The position numbers and the translations under genes are program-made. A stretch of DNA of 24,668 bases from the NCBI GenBank assembly GCA_031267635.1, contig JAIRYX010000505.1, forward strand, positions 1-24,668, given 5' to 3'. This DNA comes from Planctomycetaceae bacterium. Lineage in GTDB: Bacteria > Planctomycetota > Planctomycetia > Pirellulales > Thermoguttaceae. Of the stretch, positions 14,850 through 21,507 are shown one piece after another; the stretch's first letter is position 1, and each line of letters begins with the position of its first letter. Under the pieces are notes generated by a model, which ran no database searches, was not told where the DNA came from, and saw nothing but the letters and a program-made list of their open reading frames with translations.

Positions 14850-15080
14850 TTAGTTGAGCTTCTGAATCGTTATCGCAATCATAGGAATTTTGATTGCACT
14901 TCTCTTGCCCGCAGTGCAAGCTGTCCGAGCGGTGGCACGGATAATATAAAACAAATGGGATTGGCAGTTCATAACTTTGCCGATTCGTATAAAAGAATAC
15001 CGTCGGCGACAATTTCGGGTAACCGAGCCAATATCTTTGTTTTGCTGTTCCCTTATCTTGAACAGCAAAATCTGCATGAC
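14850..15080 (+). pseudogene. DUF1559-type protein fragment (planctomycete prepilin-like)
   Basis: Three frames together spell the start of the family. LVELL (14850-14864) is in one frame. VIAIIGILIALLLPAVQAVRAVAR (14869-14940) is one base out of frame. NIKQMGLAVHNFADSYKRIPSATISGNR...FVLLFPYLEQQNLHD (14943-15080) is back in the first frame. So one base was gained after LVELL, and a small deletion before NIKQ (where family members have about RMQCTN) restored the frame. Homology stops after LEQQNLHD, and the large inverted repeat follows. The hydrophobic prepilin helix and PAVQAxRxxAR motif are diagnostic for these abundant planctomycete envelope proteins. The copy is not functional as written. 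Confidence 0.85.
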
Positions 15081-15166
15081 TTTTTTTCTGCTTATTTCGT
15101 TTTTTGGGAAATATTAGCTGTTCGCGGAAATTTTTTATTTTCACATGTTGGAGCAATGAATTCATC

Positions 15167-15345
15167 AACCTCATTTCCACCTAATTTTCCGAACAAAACA
15201 ACCTCAGTAGCAACGATTTTTCCCCCAAAATAAACCTCATTACCTCATTGACATTTGGGTTGGAATAAGGTAATGAGGTTGTTTTTTTGAGGCAATTGTT
15301 GCTACTGAGGTTGTTTTGTTCGGAAAATTAGGTGGAAATGAGGTT
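15167..15345. repeat. 179-bp inverted repeat with perfect 48-bp arms
   Basis: Arms 15167-15214 and 15298-15345 are exact reverse complements (AACCTCATTTCCACC... / ...GGTGGAAATGAGGTT). An inner pair, AACCTCATTACCTCATT and AATAAGGTAATGAGGTT, has one mismatch. The right half matches 5202-5285. It lies between the DUF1559 relic and the first ankyrin cassette. There is no ORF inside. The structure could be a MITE-like element. Confidence 0.85.
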
Positions 15346-15397
15346 TGTAATACAAACAACTTGCCCGTTTCGCATTAAAAACACCTGAGTATTAACC

Positions 15398-15424
15398 GGA
15401 CACGCAAAACGGATTTGTTTGTCC
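15398..15424 (+). promoter_or_regulatory. Cassette palindrome 1
   Basis: A 27-bp copy with some decay (GGACACGCAAAAC / ATTTGTTTGTCC), preceded by TTAACC. The gap to ATG 15464 is 39 bp. Confidence 0.8.
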
Positions 15425-15463
15425 AAAACATTAAAACCTTTAAAAAATAAAGGAAAACTTAAA

Positions 15464-16336
15464 ATGCAAAAAACAATTTTCACAACACTTTTAACCGTTT
15501 CGTTTGTGTCCGTTTTATTTTTGACCGGTTGCGGTCAAGTGCCGGAGCAAACTCGAAACAACAAATCCAGCAATATTCAGAACAATGAAAAATCCGAATC
15601 GAAAGAGACTTTAATTACTCGGGAAGTTGACCCAACTGCTCTGGAAGCATTATGTCAATATATCAAAGTAGGCTCACTCGACGACGTAAAATTTATCGTC
15701 CGTCTGTGGGCGAAAGAAGATATAGTCAATGCAAGAGATGATAATGGCTTGACTCCGATTCATTATGCGACGAGATATTCCCAAATTGGCGTTTTGAAAT
15801 TTCTGGTCGAGAAAGGTGCGGATGTAAATGCAGAAAGTAATGACGGCGAGACTCCGATTTATGTTGCGGCGGCACTGAGTTCCAAAGTTGATGTTTTGAA
15901 ATTTCTGGTCGAGAAAGGTGCGGATGTAAATGTAAAAAGTAATGACGGGAAGGCTCCATTACACTGGGCTGCTATAGATGGGAATCTTGAAGCAGTTAAG
16001 GTTCTCGTTAACGCTGGTGCGAATATCAACGAAGAGGATAACGCCGGTGCTACTCCGATTCATACTGTAGTGACAAATTATTCCAAAGCGGCATTTAACT
16101 CCACCAAAGTTGATGTCTTGAAATTTTTGGTCGAGAAAGGTGCGGACATCAATACAAAAGATAAAGACGGTGATACTCCATTACACACGGCTGCTAACGA
16201 AGGGCGTGTTAGAGCAGTTAAGATTCTCGTCAACGCCGGTGCGAATATCAACGCAAAAAATAACAAAGATGAGACTCCTCAGTATGTCGCAAAGACGGAA
16301 GAGATAAAAGAAATTTTGCGTGAAGCTGGAAAATAA
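15464..16336 (+). CDS. Ankyrin-repeat lipoprotein, cassette 1
   Basis: The 290-residue precursor has a lipoprotein signal peptide with lipobox FLTGC (Cys23), followed by a polar Q/N/S linker. About six ankyrin repeats run from ~residue 70 to the end (for example DGETPIYVAAAL...KVDVLKFLVEKGADVNVKSND). The chain ends in the typical cap EEIKEILREAGK. It should be an outer- or inner-membrane-anchored periplasmic protein that binds another protein; no enzymatic motif is seen. I chose ATG 15464 over an in-frame ATG at 15419 because AAGGA precedes it and the upstream ATG lies inside the palindrome. Two successive repeats (15791-15935) are nearly identical in DNA, showing recent internal duplication. 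Confidence 0.88.
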   Translation: MQKTIFTTLLTVSFVSVLFLTGCGQVPEQTRNNKSSNIQNNEKSESKETLITREVDPTALEALCQYIKVGSLDDVKFIVRLWAKEDIVNARDDNGLTPIHYATRYSQIGVLKFLVEKGADVNAESNDGETPIYVAAALSSKVDVLKFLVEKGADVNVKSNDGKAPLHWAAIDGNLEAVKVLVNAGANINEEDNAGATPIHTVVTNYSKAAFNSTKVDVLKFLVEKGADINTKDKDGDTPLHTAANEGRVRAVKILVNAGANINAKNNKDETPQYVAKTEEIKEILREAGK

Positions 16337-16455
16337 TTTTTTGTTTGAATGATGTTTTTTGTGATAGAAATGATTTGCGTGATTATTTAATTTGTACAAA
16401 TAAAAATCACCATAATCACACGGATCAAATAAATCATAGTTCAGACAATTAACCG

Positions 16456-16482
16456 GACAAACAAAACGGTTTTGTTTGTCCA
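16456..16482 (+). promoter_or_regulatory. Cassette palindrome 2
   Basis: A perfect 13-bp inverted repeat around one central G (GGACAAACAAAAC-G-GTTTTGTTTGTCC), preceded by TTAACC. The gap to ATG 16518 is 35 bp. Confidence 0.85.
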
Positions 16483-16517
16483 TAACATTAAAACTTAAAA
16501 ATTAAGGAAAACTTAAA

Positions 16518-17738
16518 ATGAAAAAAACAATTTTCACAACACTTTTAACCATTTCGTTTGCGTCCATTTTATTTTTGATTGGTTGTCAGAAAAAAAGTGA
16601 TGCTGCAATTAATTTGTCCGATAATTCGGCAAAAAGTGATGGCACAAATATTCAGGAAAAATTTTGGCAAGCAGTTGAAAAAGGATCGCTCGACGAAGTA
16701 AAAACTCTCGTCGAACAAGGTGCGGATGTAAATGCATCCAAAAACGACGGCATGACTCCGCTTCATGTTGCGGCGGCAAATAATCCCAATGTTAATGTAT
16801 TGAAATATCTTGTTTCGCAAGGAGCAGATGTAAATACAGAAATGGGAGATGGGCTTTCGATTAGTGAAATGTACAACCTTGCGGAACGAGGGGTGGATGT
16901 AACGAAACAAAATAGAGATGGCGGCTGGACTTCGCTTCTTTTTCTTGCAGCGAGTAATAATCCCAATGTTGATGTATTGGAATATCTTGTTTCGCAAGGA
17001 GCAAAGGTAAATACAGAAGATAGTTATAAGGGCATGACTCTGTTTCAGTGTGCAGCAAGGTATAATCCCAATGCTGATGTATTGAAATTTCTTGTTTCCC
17101 AAATGGGGGAATTTGCATTTGGACGGGTAAAGGAAAAATATGTTGATGGCTGGACTTTGCTTCATTTTGCGGCGAGGTATAACCCCAATGTTGATGTATT
17201 GAAATACCTTATTTCGCAAGGGGTAAAGTTAAATGAAAAAACGAGTGGCGGCGAGACTGCGCTTCATTTTGCGGCACATTATAATCCCAATGGTGACGTA
17301 TTGAAATATCTTATTTCGCAAGGAGTAAATGTAAATGAAAAAGATAATGACGGCAGGACTCCATTCCTTCTTGCGATGTTTAATCCCAATGTTGATGCGT
17401 GGAAATATTTTGTTTCGCGGGAGGTAAATGTAAAAAGCAATGAAGGTTTTGCTCCGATTCATCTTGCGGCAAGTAATATTCCCAATGTTGATGTATTGAA
17501 ATATCTTGTTTCGCAAGGGGCAGATGTAAACACAAAAGGTAAATATGGCTTTACTCCACTTCTTATTGCGGCGGCAAATAATCCCAATGTTGATGTATTG
17601 AAATATCTTATTTTGCAGGGGGCAGATGTAAATGTAAAAGATAATTATGGTAAAACGCCGCTTGATTCTGCGGATTCGGAAGAAGTCAAAAAAGTCCTCC
17701 GTGATGCAGGCGGGAAATTGGGAAAGGAAATTAAATAA
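16518..17738 (+). CDS. Ankyrin-repeat lipoprotein, cassette 2 (largest)
   Basis: A 406-residue precursor with signal peptide and lipobox FLIGC (Cys23). It carries the N-cap NIQEKFWQAVEKGSLDEVKTLVEQGADVNA shared with cassettes 3 and 6. About nine or ten ankyrin repeats of ~34 residues follow, built on NNPNVDVLKYLVSQGADVNTK. Two repeats are eroded (near residues 114-128, DGLSISEMYNLAERGVDV, and ~195-210, VSQMGEFAFGRVKEKY). It ends in the cap DSADSEEVKKVLRDAGGK. The DNA word AATCCCAATGTTGATGTATT recurs through the gene, so unequal recombination could change repeat number. AAGGA lies ~10 bp before ATG 16518. No catalytic residues are recognised. Confidence 0.9.
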   Translation: MKKTIFTTLLTISFASILFLIGCQKKSDAAINLSDNSAKSDGTNIQEKFWQAVEKGSLDEVKTLVEQGADVNASKNDGMTPLHVAAANNPNVNVLKYLVSQGADVNTEMGDGLSISEMYNLAERGVDVTKQNRDGGWTSLLFLAASNNPNVDVLEYLVSQGAKVNTEDSYKGMTLFQCAARYNPNADVLKFLVSQMGEFAFGRVKEKYVDGWTLLHFAARYNPNVDVLKYLISQGVKLNEKTSGGETALHFAAHYNPNGDVLKYLISQGVNVNEKDNDGRTPFLLAMFNPNVDAWKYFVSREVNVKSNEGFAPIHLAASNIPNVDVLKYLVSQGADVNTKGKYGFTPLLIAAANNPNVDVLKYLILQGADVNVKDNYGKTPLDSADSEEVKKVLRDAGGKLGKEIK

Positions 17739-17773
17739 AAAAAATTATAACCGTTCGTAGAGCGAACTTTTAA

Positions 17774-17815
17774 AACGCGAAAGGTTACAAAAATGAGTTT
17801 CGCATGTTTCGCGTT
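17774..17815. repeat. CGCGAAA-type hairpin in the cassette 2-3 spacer
   Basis: AACGCGAAA (17774-17782) and TTTCGCGTT (17807-17815) pair; a smaller GTTCG/CGAAC stem precedes it at 17753-17767. Related words (GCGAAAGGTTAC...TTTCGCGT...GTTGAAAAATTATT) occur in the spacers at 19185-19262, 21376-21438 and 23297-23343, always just before a cassette palindrome or near one. Confidence 0.6.
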
Positions 17816-17830
17816 GAAAAATTATTAACC

Positions 17831-17857
17831 GGACAAACAAAACTGTTTTGTTTGTCT
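17831..17857 (+). promoter_or_regulatory. Cassette palindrome 3
   Basis: GGACAAACAAAAC / GTTTTGTTTGTCT with one terminal mismatch, preceded by TTAACC. The gap to ATG 17894 is 36 bp. Confidence 0.85.
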
Positions 17858-17893
17858 ATAACATGAAAACCTTAAATTTAAGGAAAAATTAAA

Positions 17894-18676
17894 ATGAATA
17901 AAACATTAGTATTAGGTGTGTTGTTTGCTTGTGTTTCTACAATCTTGATAGGTTGTCGGGAAAAAACTAATCCAAATATTCAGACAAAAATTGATGACAC
18001 AAATATTCAGGAAAATTTTTGGCAAGCACTTGAAAAAGGCACACTCGACGAAGTAAAAACACTCGTAAAAAAGGGTGCGAATATAAACGCAAAAACTAAT
18101 TCCGGCATGACTCCGCTTCATTTGGCGGCATTTAAGTCCAATGTTGACATTCTGGAATATCTGGTCGAGAAAGGAGCAGATGTCAAAGCAAAAGATAATG
18201 AAGGCATGACTCCGCTTCATTTAGCGGCACATCATTACAATGTTGATGTATTGAAATATCTTGTCGCGAAAGGGGCGAATATAAACGTAAAAGCTAATTC
18301 CGGTATTACTCCGATTCATTTGGCAGCAGCAAATAATGTCAATGTTGATGTATTGAAATATCTTGTTGCAAAAGGGGCGAATATAAACGCAAAAGAGAAT
18401 TACGGCATGACTCTGCTTCATTTGGCGGCAGCAAATAATGCCAATGTTGATGTATTACAATATCTTGTTTCGCAAGGGGCAGATATAAACGCAAAAAATA
18501 AGAGCGGCAGTACCCCGCTTCATTCTGCGACGGTTAATTCCAATGTTGCTGTCTTGAAATATCTGATTTCAAAAGGTGCAGATGTCAATGCAATAAATAA
18601 AGATGGTGAAACGCCGCTTGATTTGGCGGATACCGATGAAAAGAAACAAATTATTCGTAATGCAGGAGGAAGGTAA
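17894..18676 (+). CDS. Ankyrin-repeat lipoprotein, cassette 3
   Basis: A 260-residue precursor whose signal peptide differs from the other cassettes (MNKTLVLGVLFACVSTILIG, Cys21). The body has the shared N-cap NIQENFWQALEKGTLDEVKTLVKKGANINA and about six regular ankyrin repeats (SGMTPLHLAAFKSNVDILEYLVEKGADVKAKDN and so on). It ends in DTDEKKQIIRNAGGR. The ankyrin part aligns with cassettes 2 and 6, but the leader does not, so leader and body have separate histories. The palindrome and AAGGA are conserved upstream. The repeats are the most regular of the array. Confidence 0.9.
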   Translation: MNKTLVLGVLFACVSTILIGCREKTNPNIQTKIDDTNIQENFWQALEKGTLDEVKTLVKKGANINAKTNSGMTPLHLAAFKSNVDILEYLVEKGADVKAKDNEGMTPLHLAAHHYNVDVLKYLVAKGANINVKANSGITPIHLAAANNVNVDVLKYLVAKGANINAKENYGMTLLHLAAANNANVDVLQYLVSQGADINAKNKSGSTPLHSATVNSNVAVLKYLISKGADVNAINKDGETPLDLADTDEKKQIIRNAGGR

Positions 18677-18692
18677 ATGACTTTTTTAACAC

Positions 18693-18723
18693 GAAAGACA
18701 CAAAAATGAATTTTGTGTCTTTC
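18693..18723 (+). terminator. Hairpin after cassette 3
   Basis: GAAAGACACAAAA (18693-18705) and TTTTGTGTCTTTC (18711-18723) form a perfect 13-bp stem with a 5-nt loop, 17 bp after the stop codon. No clean U-tract follows, so termination is likely but not certain. Confidence 0.55.
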
Positions 18724-18764
18724 CACAAAGTTTCGCGTACTTCACGTTGAAAAATTATTTAACC

Positions 18765-18791
18765 GGACAAACAAAACAGTTTTTTTTGTCC
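18765..18791 (+). promoter_or_regulatory. Cassette palindrome 4
   Basis: GGACAAACAAAAC / GTTTTTTTTGTCC with one arm mismatch, preceded by TTTAACC. The gap to ATG 18825 is 33 bp. Confidence 0.8.
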
Positions 18792-18824
18792 CTAACATGA
18801 AAACCTAAATTCAAGGAAAAAATT

Positions 18825-19100
18825 ATGATTATTTTGAAACTTATTTGGGGAATATTTTTGGGGGTAATTGCTGGAATTGTTGTGGCTTTTTGTGGAGCTT
18901 ATTGTGGTTTTTTGGGCGGGGGTGTTATTGGGACTGTTTTAGGAACTATTAGTGCTTTGGCAATGGGGGATGATAGTGTTGGGTTGGTTGCAGGTTCATG
19001 GGCTACTTGTCTATCTATAATTGGGGGCTATATCGGAGCTATTCTTGGGGGGATTTTGGGGGTTGTCAGTGGAATTATTGCTGTGCTAAAACTAGAGTAG
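18825..19100 (+). CDS. Small glycine-rich membrane protein, cassette 4
   Basis: The 91 residues are almost all hydrophobic with regular glycines (GIFLGVIAGIVVAFCGAYCGFLGGGVIGTVLG ... GGYIGAILGGILGVVSGIIAVL), predicting two to three transmembrane helices packed by glycine-zipper contacts. It has no lipobox and no ankyrin repeats. It carries the cassette palindrome and an AAGGA site before ATG 18825, so it belongs to the same regulatory set. Glycine-zipper membrane proteins are too diverse to assign a role; an envelope partner of the ankyrin lipoproteins is inference. Confidence 0.75.
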   Translation: MIILKLIWGIFLGVIAGIVVAFCGAYCGFLGGGVIGTVLGTISALAMGDDSVGLVAGSWATCLSIIGGYIGAILGGILGVVSGIIAVLKLE

Positions 19101-19109
19101 TGCCAGAGT

Positions 19110-19165
19110 ACTGAAAAAAGTTGATATTCCAAAATTAAAACAAATTATTTGGGATGCGTGAGGAA
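19110..19165 (+). pseudogene. Relic of an ankyrin C-terminal cap
   Basis: The codons after the cassette 4 stop read VLKKVDIPKLKQIIWDA, then a stop, then GK and a stop. This aligns with the array's usual ending (EKKQIIRNAGGR or EEVKKILRDAGGK). It suggests the body of a former ankyrin gene was lost here. Confidence 0.45.
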
Positions 19166-19184
19166 AATAAATTTGTGTATTTTA

Positions 19185-19258
19185 ACCACGAAAAGCACGA
19201 AAAACGCGAAAAATAAGTATCGTGTTGTTTCGTGGAAATTTCGCGTTTTTCATGTTGA
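19185..19258. repeat. Double hairpin of CACGAAA/CGCGAAA type
   Basis: CACGAAAAACGCGAAA pairs with TTTCGCGTTTTTCATG with one G-T wobble, and an alternative CCACGAAA/TTTCGTGG stem overlaps. It lies in the spacer before cassette 5 and is related to 17774-17815. Confidence 0.6.
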
Positions 19259-19271
19259 AAAATAATTAACC

Positions 19272-19300
19272 GGAACAAGCAAAAGCGTTTTTGTTTGTCC
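19272..19300 (+). promoter_or_regulatory. Cassette palindrome 5
   Basis: A 29-bp variant (GGAACAAGCAAAAGC / GTTTTTGTTTGTCC), less perfect, preceded by TTAACC. The gap to ATG 19337 is 36 bp. Confidence 0.75.
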
Positions 19301-19336
19301 ATAACTTGAATCCATTAAAAATAAGGAAAACTTAAA

Positions 19337-19820
19337 ATGAAAAAAACAATTTTCACAACAATTTTAACCGTTTCGTTTATGTCTGTTTTGTTTTTGACCG
19401 GTTGTGGTCAAAAAAATCCGGAACCAAATGAAACATCGTTTTTTGATGCAGTATATTGATGGTGATTTAAAATCAGTTAAATATATGGTTGAGCAAGGCG
19501 CGGACATAAATGCAGCAGATTTGTTAGGCACACCTCCGCTTTGCTATGCGGCACAAAAAAATTCCAATGTTGATGTTTTGAAATTTCTAATTGAAAAAGG
19601 CGCGGATATAAATGCAACAGATGAATTCGGCATGACTCCGCTTTATGCTGCGGCGGCATTTAATTCCAATGTTGGCGTTTTGAAATTTCTAATTGAAAAA
19701 GGCGCGGATATAAATGCAACAGATAAATTAGGTATGACTCCGCTTGATGCCGCCAAATCAGAAGAAGTCAAAAAAATTCTCCGTGATGCAGGCGGGAAAT
19801 CGGGAATGAAGATTAAATAA
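19337..19820 (+). pseudogene. Ankyrin-repeat lipoprotein, cassette 5, frameshifted
   Basis: From ATG 19337 the frame gives the standard signal peptide and lipobox FLTGC (Cys23), continues to SFFDAVY, and stops at TGA 19457-19459. Reading on with one T skipped near 19455-19457 gives DAVY-DGDLKSVKYMVEQGADINAAD and about three ankyrin repeats to the cap EEVKKILRDAGGKSGMKIK. This aligns residue for residue with QAVEKGSLDEVK of the other cassettes. A single-base insertion has therefore separated the secretion signal from the body. An internal ATG would give an unsecreted 138-residue product without a lipobox. AAGGA and the palindrome are intact. Confidence 0.85.
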
Positions 19821-19917
19821 ATTTACTTCACTTAGCGCACTGTGTTACGCAATACGCTAAATGTATTATTTCGATCCTGTGAAATAATACAAAATTATTA
19901 ACCGGACAAACAAAACG
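19737..19917 (+). repeat. Duplicated gene-end-plus-spacer block, copy 1
   Basis: This block runs from the last ankyrin codons (ACTCCGCTTGATGCCGCC) through the stop, the whole spacer and into the next palindrome. It is repeated at 20651-20831, exactly 914 bp away, with only about five differences. Confidence 0.9.
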
Positions 19918-19930
19918 TTTTTGTTTGTCC
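19904..19930 (+). promoter_or_regulatory. Cassette palindrome 6
   Basis: GGACAAACAAAAC / GTTTTTGTTTGTCC-type copy, 27 bp, preceded by TTAACC. The gap to ATG 19967 is 36 bp. Confidence 0.85.
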
Positions 19931-19966
19931 TTAACATTAAAACTTAAAAATAAAGGAAAATTTAAA

Positions 19967-20734
19967 ATGAAAAAAACTATTTTCAAAACACTTTTAACCG
20001 TATCGTTTGTGTCCATTTTATTTTTGACCGGTTGCGGTCAAGAACCGGCACAAACTAGTGCTACTTCACCTGGTACTACTGCTTCGAACAATAAAAAAAC
20101 TGGATTGGAATCGAAAGACGACGCAAATATTCAGGAAAAATTTTGGCAAGCAGTTAAAGAATGCTCACCAGACGAAGTAAAAACATTCATCGAACAAGGT
20201 GCGGATATAAACGCAAAAGATAAAAACGGTTGGACTCCACTTCATCGTGCGGCTTTATTTAATTCCAATGTTGACGTGTTGAAAATTCTCATTGAAAAAG
20301 GCGCGGACATCAATGCAAAAGATAATGATGGTGGTACTACGATTCATTATGCAGCATCATTTAATTCCAATGTTAACGTTTTGAAATATCTGATTTCACA
20401 AGGTGCGGATGTAAATGCCAAAGATAATTACGGCAAGACTCCGATTATTTGTGCGGTATTCCTTAATTCTAATGTTGACATTTTGAAATATTTGGAATAT
20501 CTGATTTCACAAGGCGCGGATGTCAATGTAAAAGAGAAGAAATACGGTCTTACCTTACTTCATTGGGCGGTATTTAAGTCCAATGTTGACGTTTTGAAAT
20601 ATCTTGTCTTGCAAGGTGCGAACGTCAATACAAAAGATAATTACGGCAGGACTCCGCTTGATGCCGCCAAATCAGAAGAAGTCAAAAAAATTCTCCGTGA
20701 TGCGGGCGGGAAATCGGGAGAGGAGATTAAATAA
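19967..20734 (+). CDS. Ankyrin-repeat lipoprotein, cassette 6
   Basis: A 255-residue precursor with the standard leader and lipobox FLTGC (Cys23), then a Ser/Thr-rich linker. The N-cap NIQEKFWQAVKECSPDEVKTFIEQGADINA precedes about five ankyrin repeats (NGWTPLHRAALFNSNVDVLKILIEKGADINAKDN and so on) and the cap EEVKKILRDAGGKSGEEIK. One repeat has a short duplication (LKYLEYLISQGADV). ATG 19967 follows AAGGA; an in-frame ATG at 19925 lies within the palindrome and is rejected. Its 3' end and spacer are nearly identical to those of cassette 5. Confidence 0.9.
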   Translation: MKKTIFKTLLTVSFVSILFLTGCGQEPAQTSATSPGTTASNNKKTGLESKDDANIQEKFWQAVKECSPDEVKTFIEQGADINAKDKNGWTPLHRAALFNSNVDVLKILIEKGADINAKDNDGGTTIHYAASFNSNVNVLKYLISQGADVNAKDNYGKTPIICAVFLNSNVDILKYLEYLISQGADVNVKEKKYGLTLLHWAVFKSNVDVLKYLVLQGANVNTKDNYGRTPLDAAKSEEVKKILRDAGGKSGEEIK

Positions 20735-20831
20735 ATTTACTTCACTTAGCGCACTGTGTTACGCAATACGTTAAATGTATTATTTCGATCCTGTGAAATA
20801 ATACAAAATTATTAACCGGACAAACAAAACG
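20651..20831 (+). repeat. Duplicated gene-end-plus-spacer block, copy 2
   Basis: Second copy of 19737-19917. It includes the spacer words CACTTAGCGCACTGTGTTACG and TATTTCGATCCTGTGAAATA. Confidence 0.9.
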
Positions 20832-20844
20832 GTTTTGTTTGTCC
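20818..20844 (+). promoter_or_regulatory. Cassette palindrome 7
   Basis: A perfect copy identical to palindrome 2. The gap to ATG 20864 is only 19 bp because the segment carrying AAGGA is missing. Confidence 0.85.
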
Positions 20845-20863
20845 ATAACATGAAAACATTAAA

Positions 20864-21367
20864 ATGCAAAAAACAATTTTCAAAACACTTTTAACCATTT
20901 CGTTTGTGTCCGTTTTATTTTTGACCGGTTGTGAATCAAAAAATCTTTATGATGCTGCTGAGTCCGGTAATTTAAAGATCGTTAAAGAGCTTGTAGAGAA
21001 CGGTGCTGATGTCAATACAGAAAGGAGAAATCCGCTCATGGGGGCGGTTAAGAACGGTAATTTAGAGGTTGTTAAATATCTTATTGCGAAAGGTGCCAAT
21101 GTTAATCAAATATGCAACAACATATACGAACACGACGACGAAACGCCACTTTTGGAGGCGGCTAGGTCTGGTAATTTAGCAGTCGTGAAATATTTGGTTG
21201 AAAAAGATGCTGATGTCAATATAAAAAATGAGAAGGGTAAAACGCCGCTTGATGTCGCCAAATCAGAAGCAACCAAAAAAGCTCTTCGTGATGCGGGCGG
21301 GAAATCGGGAGATAATCCTTTGGAGTCGGAATCGGATGAATCGAAGAATGAATCGTATGGTTTGTAA
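20864..21367 (+). CDS. Ankyrin-repeat lipoprotein, cassette 7
   Basis: A 167-residue precursor with the standard leader (MQKTIFKTLLTISFVSVLFL, lipobox LTGC, Cys23) but almost no linker. About four ankyrin repeats follow (LYDAAESGNLKIVKELVENGADVN; NPLMGAVKNGNLEVVKYLIAKGANVN; TPLLEAARSGNLAVVKYLVEKDADVN; TPLDVAKSEATKKALRDAGGK). These are more like canonical ankyrins than the NNPNVDVLKYL type. An acidic Ser/Glu tail ends it. The ribosome binding site present in the other cassettes is deleted, so translation may be weak. Confidence 0.85.
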   Translation: MQKTIFKTLLTISFVSVLFLTGCESKNLYDAAESGNLKIVKELVENGADVNTERRNPLMGAVKNGNLEVVKYLIAKGANVNQICNNIYEHDDETPLLEAARSGNLAVVKYLVEKDADVNIKNEKGKTPLDVAKSEATKKALRDAGGKSGDNPLESESDESKNESYGL

Positions 21368-21443
21368 ACGTAAAATACGCGAAAGGTTGCGAAAAATGAG
21401 TTTCACGTTATTTCGCGTGTTTCGCGGTAAAAAATTATTAACC

Positions 21444-21470
21444 GGACAAGCAAAACGGTTTTGTTTGTCC
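21444..21470 (+). promoter_or_regulatory. Cassette palindrome 8
   Basis: GGACAAGCAAAAC / GTTTTGTTTGTCC with one mismatch, preceded by TTAACC. The gap to ATG 21508 is 37 bp. AAGGA is retained downstream. Confidence 0.85.
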
Positions 21471-21507
21471 ATAACATGAAAATTTTAAATTTAAGGATTT
21501 CAAAATC

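Noticed and set aside
16456..16482. Cassette palindrome as a standard rho-independent terminator
   Set aside because: The stem is AT-rich, no U-tract follows, and it sits close to the next start codon rather than behind the previous stop.
16569..17219. 216-codon minus-strand ORF with repeated FQYINIGI segments
   Set aside because: The apparent protein repeats are the antisense image of the ankyrin repeats in cassette 2.
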